DNA of 64,000 nucleotides from Yamagishiella unicocca. Lineage: Eukaryota; Chlorophyta; Chlorophyceae; Chlamydomonadales; Volvocaceae. Shown piece after piece: positions 1 to 12,100 of this stretch. A program made the translations under genes and the position numbers. The stretch is from NCBI GenBank assembly GCA_003116995.1, contig BDSL01000039.1, positions 496,001 to 560,000 of the forward strand. The letters run 5' to 3'. Positions within the stretch are counted from its first letter, which is position 1, and each line of letters begins with the position of its first letter. A model generated the notes under the pieces. That model made no database searches. It saw nothing but the letters and a program-made list of their open reading frames with translations, and was not told the origin of the DNA.

Positions 1-6
1 CTCGAA

Positions 7-84
7 CCCCCCCAACACCATGTCGTGTAACATGGTCTGTACCCCCCCCCCCAACACCATGTCGTGTAACATGGTCTTCGCGCT
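7..84. repeat. Direct repeat in IleRS intron
   Basis: A C-run followed by CAACACCATGTCGTGTAACA and TGGTCT occurs twice in tandem (about 38-bp period), just before the first visible exon. Confidence 0.8.
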
Positions 85-113
85 ACCCCCCCCCCCCGCC
101 CCCCGAATACCAG

Positions 114-3100
114 ACATCAAGAGCCGGGACGATGTGCTGCAGATGGGTATCGGAGCCTACAACGAGGAGTGTCGTAGCATCGTCATGAGGTACGCGGTCA
201 GGCCGGACGGGGCGCGGCGGCGGGCGGGCGCGGCTGCAGCTGCGGCGGCGGTGGTGGCTGCAGCTCGCCTGATGTGGGTTCCAGCTGTTTGTTACCTCGG
301 TAACCCGTTAACAAACCTCGACCCCGGCCGCACCATCGCGGGTTTCCTCGCCCGGCTACGTCCTCCGAGGCAAGCCGTGACGTCGATCGTCAGAATGGGG
401 AATGTAGGGCTGGGGGCGCAGGCTGGAAATTCATATGCGTCGCGGGAGCGGTCACATTGCTGTGTTGGCGGCATTGGCGGGATAGCATGCTGTCGTTAAG
501 GAGTTGTTCCATACTGGATGGAAGAGGTTAACGAGGCGGGTGACAAGTGCGGCCGTGTCGGTCGACGGGTGGCTGTGGAGGTGCTGGTCGGGCCAGCCGC
601 CGGGACCGCACCGTGCGACTGGGCAGGGCCGTGGGGTGGGGGGCGGGTCGTGGGTCGTGGGGGGCGCGGGGTGTGGGGGGCCGGGGGCCGCGGGGCGCGG
701 GGCGTGCGTGTGCGTGTGCGTGTTTGCTTGGAGGGGAGGGGGAGGAAGGGAAGATACACCTGGCGGAGCCGTCGTCTTTGGGATGGCAGGTGGACACCAC
801 CGCACTCTCGCTAGAGCTCGCGATTGCGTATGGCCAAGGGGCGAAAACCACACACCACGAGTTGGTGGGTGGGTGGAAAACGGATCAGACGATGGCTCCA
901 GGGGCAGGCCCAGTTGCAAGGCCTCCAGGGTGGACTTTTGGAATCCACGGCCGGTGTGTGTTTCGGGGCGGGTGATGGGAAACCCCGCAAAGCCCCGGTG
1001 CCGTACCTTAGCTGACCCCACCTTATCCCCCGGGCCAGGTACTCGAAGGAGTGGGCGAAGACCGTCAAGCGCCTGGGCCGCTGGATCGACTTTGAGAACG
1101 ACTACAAGACGTTGGACCCGTCATTCATGGAGAGCGTCTGGTGGGTGTTCTCCAAGCTGTACGAGAAGGGCCTGGTGTACCGGGGCTTCAAGGTGAGCGG
1201 GGCGGGCTGGGGGACGGGAATGGGGGGTTGAGAGGCGCCAGGGGGTGATTTGGGGGAGACAGGAAGTGGTTGGAGGGGTGGCGCTAAGAGGCGGATGGTG
1301 CTAAGAGGTGGAAGCTGAGCCGAGGTGGGCTTACGGGGCGTTGAGAGGTGTGGCGGTGGTGGGGTGAGGACCAAGCCCCGCTCTCGCCCACCCGCCTGCT
1401 GCCACCACCTAGCTGGCTGCGGCCTGCCTGCCTGCCGCTCGTCCTTTGCCATTTGACAACCGCCAACCGAACACGGTGTTATGGCTTTGATCCCTCCCTC
1501 CCCCATCCACGGCGTCTTCTCGCCATGCCCCCGTTTCTCCTCCTCCTTCCTTTCCTCCCCAGGTAATGCCCTTCTCCACCGCCTGCTCCACCCCCCTGTC
1601 CAACTTCGAGGCCGGCCTCAATTACAAGGACGTCAGCGACCCAGCCGTCATGGTGAGGGGGGAATGGGGGAGGACGAAACCCGTGATTGGGTGCAGGAAG
1701 AAGGGTTTGGGGTATCGGGTGCTGGGGATGGGATGTCAGCACGGGGTGTCGGGTGCTGGGGATGGGGTGTCTGAAAACGTTCACGGGGTGTCGGGGGAAG
1801 TCCATGGGGGTATGGCGGGGGCTTGGCTGATCGGCGTGGTGTTTTTATGAAGCCAGCGGGGCTGGGGGGCTGGGATTAGCCAAATAGCAGTCTTCCAAGA
1901 CAATGGCATGGCTACCGGCAGCAGCCAACTCCGCACATACTGTAACCACCACCTCAACCACTTTCTCAACTACCATCTCAACCAACGCCTCAAATCACCA
2001 CGCCGCGGCATCCCCTTCCGCATCACGTGCCTCAGCCCCCCGTGCACATGCGTAACCCCCTGGGACGCCCCGGGAGCGCGCGCCGTCCTGACTCCCGAAC
2101 ATTGTACGGCACCCGCGTGTGACATTCCTGTACGGCACCCGCGTGTGGGCAGGTTTCGTTCCCCATTATCGACGACGCCGACGGCGCCTGCATCGTGGCA
2201 TGGACGACCACCCCCTGGACGCTGCCCTCCAACGTTGCGCTGTGCGTGCACCCGGAGCTTGTGTACGTCAAGGTGGGTGCGGGTTTCGGAGCGGCCCATT
2301 TCCCCCGGGCAGTTGCACTAAGGCTAACCTTATTTTGGACAAAAGTCCCGAGTAGTTGACTTGACTTCAGGAGCTTACAATTGTGATGCTCATTAAACCT
2401 AAACCTAGTCACGGAGTTTGGGGCTGCGGGCGGGGGTTGGTTTCGAGCCGTGGCTGCGGCACGTGGGTTGGGGAGATTGGTTGGTTACGTTTGGTTTCGA
2501 CGCCTCTTGCCCCGCGTTGCGAACCCGGGATCGAGCCCGCAGGCCCGCGACAACGAGAAGAACAAGGTGTACATCGTCGCGGAGGCCCGGCTGGCCGCGC
2601 TGCCAGGAGCGGTGCCCAAGCCCAAGAAGGGCGCCAAGAAGGTTGGTCGGTTGGCCGTTGCGGCGATGTGACAAGTTGACAAGCTGCGGGGGGGGGGGGT
2701 GCAAGGAAAACACGTGTGCGAAGGAAAAAAAGTTTGAATCGCGGCAGACGTCAGGAGATATGCATGGCGGGCGAGCGCGTGCATGGAGGGTGGGGGAATG
2801 GAGAGAAGGAGATTCGGAGACGAGTTAGATAGATAGAGTTTGCTGGTAATGTTTCGGGCGCGGCCGGGGGCGGGGTATGTCGAGCTCGCTAGGGGGAGGG
2901 GTGTGGAGGAGGAGGGGGAGGCTGGTGCGGGAGGGAAGTGTCGAGAGAGGTGGTGGCGGGTTGAGGGGGGAGTTCTGGGGTCGTTACACGTGATGCGGTA
3001 TCCCGATGAGATGCTGCGGTGGCTGCGTGGCGCCAGCTGGGCTGGCAGGGAGGTCCGGAGCTGCTGGCCGGCCCGACACGGTGTCGGCCCCACCGCGGGT

Positions 3101-6100
3101 GGAGGCAGCGGCGGTCAGGTATAGCGTAGCCATTAACTCCAGGCTGGGCGAAGGGCAGGTAGACCACGCCCACGGTGTCATGCTGAGCCAGAAACTGATC
3201 ACGAGCAGGGTGGCCAATAGAAGCCAGACGATCCGCTAGGAGAGCCGTGAAATCGGCGGGCCGGTGTCGTTTTTGGCCGCGAAGGACCCGGTAGATCCGC
3301 TGCGAATGTTTTATCCCATTCTGTCCCACTGGATGCGGAACGCTCGGAAGTTTGCGCGTCCAGCATTCAGAGGGGAAAAGCACGCGCAGCGGATCTACCG
3401 GTTCCTTCGCGGGTTGGGTTCTGTGCGGGTTGGGCTGCATGGAAGGCGGGATGATGGTCCGGCGGCGCTTGCATGAGCTGCGGCCGGCGGCGCGTAGTGA
3501 TGGCTGCAGTCAATAATGCTTTGGATTTGCTGTTACTTTGTTTGACGTGGAGACGGGAGGGCCGGGGTGCACGGTACGGCGAGCGCTTGTACGACATGGC
3601 GGGAAGGGAAGGGGGGCACCTTCGTCACAGGTTTGCTGGGCTCTCATTGCCACAGGCCTCTGTCGGAGGGCTTGAGCACATGCACGGGCGCTGTATCACT
3701 CGGGGAAAGGGTCGTTCATTGTGTACCTTTTCATCCATAGTGTCAGTCATAATCTGCGAACCGTTTGTGACACGGCGCGCGTGGCCCTCCTCTAACCCCA
3801 TTCCCTGGCCGTACCCTCGCCTCTTACCTGCCCAACCCGCACCTGTTCCCTAACCCCTCCACACCCTACGGGTTTCCTCTCAAACCCTCTCCCCCCCCCT
3901 TGCGGCGGCCAGGACGACAAGCCCGAGGGCGGCTTCGAGATCCTGTCCAAGGTCCCCGGCAGGGAGCTGGTGGGGCTGCGCTACACGCCGCTCTTCCCCT
4001 TCTTCGCGAGCCTGGCGGCGGAGGCGGGCTCGTCCAAGGGCGCCTTCCGCGTGGTGTCCGACACGTACGTCACGGACGACAGCGGTACGGGTGTCGTACA
4101 CCAGGTGCGCGGGCGAGCACGATGATGCGGAGGGTGAGGGGCAGGCCCCGCTGTCGCCCTGATGACCTGATTGATGTAGGCGCTAGCGCACAACATTACA
4201 GTGGGACCTCTCCTCCGTGTGATCCTAGCACCTCCGTGTGATCCTAGCACCTCCGTGTGATCCTAGCACCTCCGTGTGATCCTAGCACCTCCGTGTGATC
4301 CTAGCACCAGTGTCAATGGCGGAGACTGAACCTTGCCGCGAGGTGCTTCGCGCCCGTGGGCCCCTATCCTCATTGCGTACCTATCTAACACCACCGCCAA
4401 CTACCGCACCGGCACCAACCGCGCCCCTGCCCCTGCTCCCCCGCCCAGGCGCCGGCGTTCGGTGAGGACGACTACCGTGTTTGCCTGGCTCACAGCGTGT
4501 GCGAGAAGGGCGAGTCGCTGCCCTGCCCCGTGGACCTCAACGGCCGCTTCACCGAGGAGGTGACGCTGTTCAAGGGCATGTGAGTGGCTGCGTGTTGTGG
4601 GAATCGAACCCGGATGAGCTGCGCGGAGCGTGGTTGGCAGAAACGGTCCTACGCGGTCCTGGCGCTGCGGGGGATGCGGGAGCGGGGAGCGGGACGGGAG
4701 TGAGGACGTGCACAAGGGCCGCCTCGAAGCCACCCACCCACCCACCCACCCACCCACCCCACTGCTGCCCGATCCCTGCGCGCCGCGCCGTGCTGTCGTA
4801 CACCTGTACGGCCTCAGGCACGTCAAGGAGGCGGACAAGGAGATCGTTGCCGCGCTGAAGGAGGCGGGTCGCCTGGTGGACAGCTCCTCCATCACCCACT
4901 CCTACCCCTTCTGCTGGCGCTCCGACACGCCGCTCATCTACCGCGCGGTGCCGTCGTGGTTCGTGGCGGTGGAGTCCATCAAGGAGCGGCTGCTGCACAA
5001 CAACACGGTGCGCGGACTGCAGCCGCCTTAGTGCACACGTTATAGTTCGTACTACCGGTAGCTGCAGCTTAGCACACATACTGTGCACACACTTCCGTAG
5101 CGTTCTAGCAGCTTAGCAATAAGTAAGATGAACACGCAAACACACACGCAAACGCAATTCCTGCCCGCCGGTTCGCCGCCACTTCGTGGTGGGCGGCTAC
5201 CTGGCTGCGCAGGTATTGACCGACAAGTAGAGACCGGCATAATAAAGTCGGAATGCCAAGACATGCAAACAGCAGTGCGCGGCCCTGCGGCCCTGCTGCC
5301 TCTCCCCCTGACACCCCAACCCAGACTACCCGGACGGCGACGACCTTCCAATCCGGGCACCCCTCCCCAAGGGTTTTCCTCCCGACCCTCTTCAACCCTC
5401 GACCCTCCTCAACCCTCGACCCTCCTCAACCCTCGACCCTCCTCAACCTTCGACCCTCCTCGGCCCAACCCTGCGCAGCTGACGTACTGGGTGCCCAGCT
5501 ACGTGAAGGAGAAGCGCTTCCACAACTGGCTCGAGAACGCGCACGACTGGGCGGTCAGCCGCAGCCGCTTCTGGGGCACCCCAATCCCCATCTGGGCCAG
5601 CGAGGACGGCGAGGAGGTGGTGTGTATCGGATCCAAGGAGCAGCTGGAGGAGCTGACGGGGGAGAAGGTACGGCACGCGGGTGGCGGGGCGGGGCTGAGG
5701 GGTGTGAAAAAACGTTTTACGCAACGGGGCGGGGGGGGGATTCAGAGGGCGGCGGGGGTGTGGGAGGGCACTCAACTCGTGTTTTGGTGTCGGCACGGGT
5801 GGGGCATGTGGCGGGTGCACTGACGCTCAGGAGCGTACACGAGGCGGGTGTGTTGCACTTTTGGGAGGAGGGGTTTGGCTTTTTAGGGTTTAGGGTTTTT
5901 GGGGTTTTGAGGCGGCAGGGGAACGGCGGATGGGACTATGTCGTCGCTTGCAATCGCCCGCCGAGTTTCTTTAGTCCCATGGAGCAGCGACCACGCGCCC
6001 GGCCTTCTGTCCGGGGAACCCGGCTTATCTCTCACCCTTCCGCCGTTTCCCGGGGTCCCTCTCCACCCCCCTCTCCCCCTTCCGGCGGGTCTTAGATCAC

Positions 6101-9100
6101 CGACCTCCATCGGCACTTCATCGACCACCTGACGATCCCCTCCAAGCGCCCCGGCCAGCCGCCACTGCGCCGAGTGGACGACGTGTTTGACTGCTGGTTC
6201 GAGAGCGGCTCCATGCCGTACGGCCAGCTGCACTACCCCTTCGAAAACAAGGAGCTCTTTGAGAACAACTTCCCGGCGGACTTCGTCGCGGGTGGGAGGG
6301 AGGGGTTTAGGGTTTTAGGGTTTTAGGGTTTTACATCGATTACCCGTCGCTAAGGCCCGAACCCCTCCGCCGGGTCCCCTCACCCGCGAGCCCTCCCTAG
6401 CCGTGTGCCTCACCCCCTGTGCCTGCCCCTCTACTGCTTTCTGCCCCCATCCTCGTGTCTCGTCGCCAACGCTTCAGATGCCTACTGATCTCGCTCCTGC
6501 CGCCCCCTTTCCAAACCGCCCCCTGCCCCCCTGGCCCCCGCTCGCTGCTCCCTGCCCCCGCTCTTCCCCCAGAGGGCCTCGACCAAACCCGTGGCTGGTT
6601 CTACACGCTGATGGTGCTCAGCACGGCGCTCTTCGACAAGCCCGCCTTCAAGCACCTGGTGTGTAACGGGCTGGTGCTGGCGTCGGACGGCAAGAAGATG
6701 AGCAAGAGGCTGAAGAACTACCCGGTAAGGGGTCGTTGGGGTTCTCAAGGGTCTTGGGGGGGGTCCTGGAAACATGATCATCGGGTAAAAGCACTGGGTG
6801 GAGCCTATGGTGGCTTAGGAACTAGGTGCAATTGCGATTGGCTTAGGAACTAGGTGCAAGTGCGTTTGGCATAGGAACTAGGTGCAAGTGCGTTTGGCGC
6901 AGGCGCTAGGTGCAATTACGATTGCAGTTTGTTACGAGCAGCGGGCTGGCCGGCTCAGTTGGGGCAGCGATTGGGGCCGCTGTGTGCCGTACCTTCGGAT
7001 GGTGGGCGGCGGCGCGGCGGCGGCGCCTTCTTGGCGTGCGCACGCTTCCGCCCTCCTCCCCCGTTGGTTTCGGAGCCAGGCCCCGCCTCCAGTGGCGCTG
7101 TCAGCGGCCCGGGGTTTTCCCGGGTCCACCCCTTCCGGCCGCTCCCCCGCGACACCAAAAACTCGGCCTCATAGTACCGTGGTGCTTGGTGCCCCGTCCC
7201 ACCGCGGCCTCCTTGTGCCTTGACATGTCATCATGTATGACGCACGCCGGTCCCATCGACACCGTGTCGTGATGTAAGGATATATCACTTAGCAAGCAAC
7301 GCACCAGTATTCTGATTCTGCAAGCGCGATTACCAGCGAGCCAATGGCTTGGCGTGTGCGAGCGATGCGAAACGGTATTTTGGGTCGCAAAACCAGGTCA
7401 CATTCCTGTGCAGCTCTGCTACAGCCGCGGATTTACGCCATCCACGGCTAAGCGTCGAGTGTCAAGCGCCCATAAATGTACGAATGTTGTACCGCAGTCT
7501 AACAGCTCGCTTTCTCTTGCCTTATCGTTTACGCATACCGCCTGCACGCCAATACACGGCGGGCTGGCCGGCTCAGTTGGGGCAGCGATTGGGGCCGCTG
7601 TGTGCCGTACCTTCGGATGGTGGGCGGCGGCGCTGCGGCGGCATCTCCTTGGTGTGCGCACGCTTCCGCCCTCCTCCCCCGTTGGTTTCGGAGCCAGGCC
7701 CCGCCTCCAGTGGCGCTGTCAGCGGCTCGGGGTTTTCCCGGGTCCACCCCTTCCGGCCGCTCCCCCGCGACACCAAAAACTCGGCCTCATAGTACCGTGG
7801 TGTTAGGTGCCCCGTCCCACCGCGGCCTCCTTGTGCCTTGACAGGTCTCGCATCGAATCCCGCATGACGCACCGTGCAACTAACCACATGACTCACCGTA
7901 CGACCCACATTATTCGCAAGCCTTCCTGCGGAACGCACGAGCTGAGATCTGCCGTACGTCCGGTACCGTACTGCCGTACCGGCGCGAATCGCCCCCGCAG
8001 GATCCCACCGAAGTTTTGGACAAGTACGGCGCCGATGCGCTGCGGCTCTACTTGATCAACTCGCCGGTCGTTCGCGCGGGTGGGTGGGTTGCAAGGAGAG
8101 CCCCTGTACGAAAGAAAAACCTTTAAAGGAGGACAGACGTTTGGAGGTGCATGCTGGAGAACTTGATTCTCCAGGAGGAAACTAAACGTCGGGGGTCGGG
8201 GGTCGTATGTTGAAGGTTGTATTGGTGGGTGGGTGGGTGAGGGCGGTCCGCCTACGGCCGGTGGTTCTCTAGAGGTGGTCGGGTTTTAGGGTTTTGGGAT
8301 TCCACATTGTCAGGCAAATTGATTTATGCGATTGTGGCGGTGTTGCACGGGTGAAAATACAAGCACCAGGTCCATCGCTTGCATGAGGTCGTTCGGTGGG
8401 ATACGTAGAACACGAGGGGTCTCACCCCTGTGTTGGTGTGTTTCATGTTCCCTCCCTCCTGGCCCCACTTGCAGAGACGCTGCGCTTCAAGGAGGAGGGT
8501 GTGTTTGCAGTGGTCAAGGACGTGTTCCTGCCCTGGTACAACGCATACCGCTTCCTCATCCAGGTGCGGAGGGCGTTGGGGTGGGGAGGCGAAGAGGTCG
8601 TGAAGCTCCGAAACCACGGCACTATGCCAAAGTTGGAGTGCGCCGACGTTTTGGCCAATGGCAAAGCATAACTAAAAGCACAATTGCTAAAGCACCGTCG
8701 ATTCCTGGGAACGCTTGACGGCCCCAATGTCACTCTTGATACCTTCACGTCAAAAACCCACGTCTCCACGGCTGCCGTTCCCCCTCTCCCGCCCAACAGA
8801 ACATACTGCGGCTCGAACTGGAGACCAGCACCCGCTTCAGCCCCATCCCACCGGCCGCCCTGCGGCCCACAAACGTGCTGGATCGCTGGATCGGAGCCGC
8901 GTCCCGGTCGCTGACGGCGTACGTGACCACGGAGATGGGCGCGTACCGCCTGTACACAGTGGTGCCGTACCTGGTACGACGGGTGTACGACGACGGGAGT
9001 AGTGGGTCCCCCAAACCCGTCTGTTTCTCCCCCCAGTGCCTCAGCGTGCGCTTCGGCCCTTGCGGCGTTTGCGCTTAACCCATTCTTGACATTTGTTTAC

Positions 9101-12100
9101 TCATCTGCAGCAGCCGAACCCGCCAAACGCCACCAACGCGCTCAGCACAGCGCAACGCCGTCAGCACCGCCGCGCCAGCAACCCCCACCCCACCACCTGC
9201 GGCGCCTCTTCTGCTCCCACAGGTCAAGTTCATCGAGAGCCTCACCAACGTGTACGTGCGCTACAACCGCAAGCGCCTCAAGGGCGCCAAGGGCGTGGCC
9301 GACACCACCACCGCGCTCTCCTGCCTCTTCAACGTGCTGCTGGACGTGTGCAAGGTGCGTGTGCGGTGACCGAGATTACCCCCGTCTGTCCGTGCCCGTG
9401 CCCGAGAGTCCGAGTCCGCCCGATGATCCCGTGCCACGCATCCTAGTCAGCCCCCCCCGGCGCACGTCTAATGCGTCCACACCTTGCGCCTCCCGTGTCC
9501 TGCTTCTCCGTCCCCACCCACCCCCATCCTCCTATGTCGTTTCCACGAGTCTCCTCGCTACCCGACCCCGCACCCAACCTCCTGCCTCAAACTCTCCAGC
9601 ATCCAACTCCAAACGACTGTACCAAACCAACCGTTTCTTAACCGGTTTTACTGTTCAGTGCCGACCTGCGGGTTCCCTCTCATACCCCCTACCGCAGCCT
9701 GGTACTTGTCGGCAAACTCCTGCGCTCTCCTTTCCTCTCCTCCCCTGCCCCCCTCCCTCCCTCCCTGGATGACACGACACCCTCCCTCCCTGGACGACAC
9801 GACACCCTCAGGTCATGGCCCCCTTCACGCCCTTCCTCACGGAGACCATGTACCAGAACCTGCGCTCCGCCCTGCCCGCCGGCGAGGCCCCCGAGTCGGT
9901 GCACTGGTGCGACTTCCCGCAGGCGCAGGCCTCCCTGGAGGGGGACGAGCGCATCCAGCTTTCCGTCGACCGAATGCAGGTGGGCGTGGGGGGGTTGGCG
10001 GCAGGCGAGGTCGGGGTCGGGGGCGGGGGCGAGGGCGAGCGTTATAAAGGATCATGCGGTAGTCAGCGTTTGCGTTTGAATCTGCGCCGTATGCTGAATG
10101 TATCGCTAGCTGCGTCGCACTACTCCTCGTGACCGAACGGTTTGTGGGAATATGGACGTTGGGTGAGGAGGGGGTGAGGAGGGGGTGAGGAGGGGGTGAG
10201 GAGGGGGTGCGGAGGGGGTGCGGAGGGGGTGAGGAGGGGGTGAGGAGGGGGTGAGGAGGGGGTGAGGAGGGGGTGAGGAGGGGGTGAGGAGGGGTGAGGA
10301 GGGGGTGAGGAGGGGGTGAGGAGGGGGTGAGGAGGGGGTGAGGAGGGGGTGAGGAGGGGGTGAGGAGGGGGTGAGGAGGGGGTGAGGAGGGGGTGAGCAG
10401 AGGGTGAGGAGGGGGTGAGGAGGGGGTGAGGAGGGGGTGAGGAGGGGGTGAGCAGAGGGTGAGGAGGGGGTGAGGAGGGGGTGAGGAGGGGCTGTGAATG
10501 CCGATGCGGAACCCCACGGAGGATGGGCCAACGGGAGGGCTGCGGACAGCGCGCGGCCCGGAGCAGGGGAGCGAAGGCGATTGCTTAGCAGTTACTTTTG
10601 CCGTGCGCTGAGCAACGCCTGTGGAAGCGCGCTTGTGGGGGGTTGAGAGGAGGCCCGCGGATCGGCACTATAAGAGGTGATAAGCGAAACAGACGAGGAC
10701 CGACGTGGGTATGTATGGGGGGTGGCGGATGTATTGGTGCCGGAAATCTGCGAACTAGCGTCGCGTACGGCGCCCTGGCGCCTCTTTAACCCCCAATCCC
10801 GCGTCCTCCCCCCGCCCCGCCCCCCCCTCCGCAGCGAGTGATCGAGCTGGGTCGTACCATTCGCGAGCGCCGCAACAAGCCCCTCAAAAGCCCCCTGACC
10901 AAGCTGGTGGTGGTTCACTCAGACGCGGACTTCCTGGACGACATCCAGGGTGGGCCGGGGAGGGGACCGGGCAGGGGACCGGGCAGGGGACCGGGCAGGG
11001 GACCGGGCAAGAGGGGGGATACAAGTATAGAACCGGCAAGAGGGGGGAGAGGGGGCAGAGGGGAGGGGAGCGGGGGGCAGCTGGATTCGTAGGCTTCATG
11101 CAGTGGTAGTGGCTTGGCCGTGCTACTCGTGGGGTGCGCTGTTGCTGTTGTTGCCGTTGCTGTTGCCGTAGTGTGAGGGGGCCACTGCGACGCGCGGCCT
11201 GGGCTCCTCGCCGTGGTAGCCGGCGGCAGGGGCACACGAGGATGCGAGAGGAGACCCGTGGGTCGGAACTGAAACGTAAAACCGCGGTAAACACCGTGGT
11301 GGTGGTGGTGGTGGTGGTGGTGGTGGTGGCGGGTTGGGGGCCGCGGGAGGGTCGTGTCCGGGGTCCCGCTGCTCGCTCCTCTGGGGCAAGCGCAAGCCGG
11401 TGGTATCACGGCGGTTATCCCACCGCTTGCCTTGCCTCGCCGCCCAACCCTGCACCACTAACCGCCAACCGGCAACCAACCCAACCACTCCCCCAGGCGA
11501 GCTGCGGGAATATGTGGAGAGCGAGCTCAACGTGAGGTCGCTGGAGGTGTGTGCGGACCCGCTCAAGTACGCGTCGCTGCGCGCGCAGCCGGACTGGCAG
11601 GTGGGCGGTTGGGATTGGCGGTTGGCGGTTATTGGGGGAAGGATGGATGGGTGGATGGAGGGAGGGTGGCACGGATGGCGGTTGGACGCGTGCGGTCGCT
11701 CAGCAGGTACAGCAAGCTGTTTGGGGACGTGGAGGGGAGATGCCGTGAGCCCTGACGCCCGCTGCGTCGGTGATCAAGCTGCTCCGGATACAGGCTGCAG
11801 AGCTGAATCAGCAAAGGCAGTCCAGGGAGGGCCGATAGGGTCAAACGGCGCAGTTACCTAATTGCCCTGTCGTTGACCACTGCCGTCGCCACTGCCATCG
11901 CCTCGGACCCCCCCCCCTCATGTTGTGTAACCGAGTCTTTACGCCCCACCCCCTTCAGATGCTGGGCAAGCGGCTCGGCAAGTCCATGAGCGCAGTGGCC
12001 AACGCGATCAAGGATCTCACGGCGGATGAGATCCTGGCGTACGACAAGACGGGGTCCATCACGGTAGCGGGCCACGTCATCGAGGCGGGCGAGATCAAGG

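Noticed and set aside
6941..7843. TRIM or LTR element formed by the 285-bp direct repeats
   Set aside because: The repeats do not begin TG or end CA, I see no target duplication, and no primer-binding site is evident. Kept only as a direct repeat.
10106..10531. Long minus-strand ORFs rich in [10 protein letters not shown] repeats
   Set aside because: They are translations of the 11-bp intronic minisatellite, which stays open in several frames. No family or exon context.
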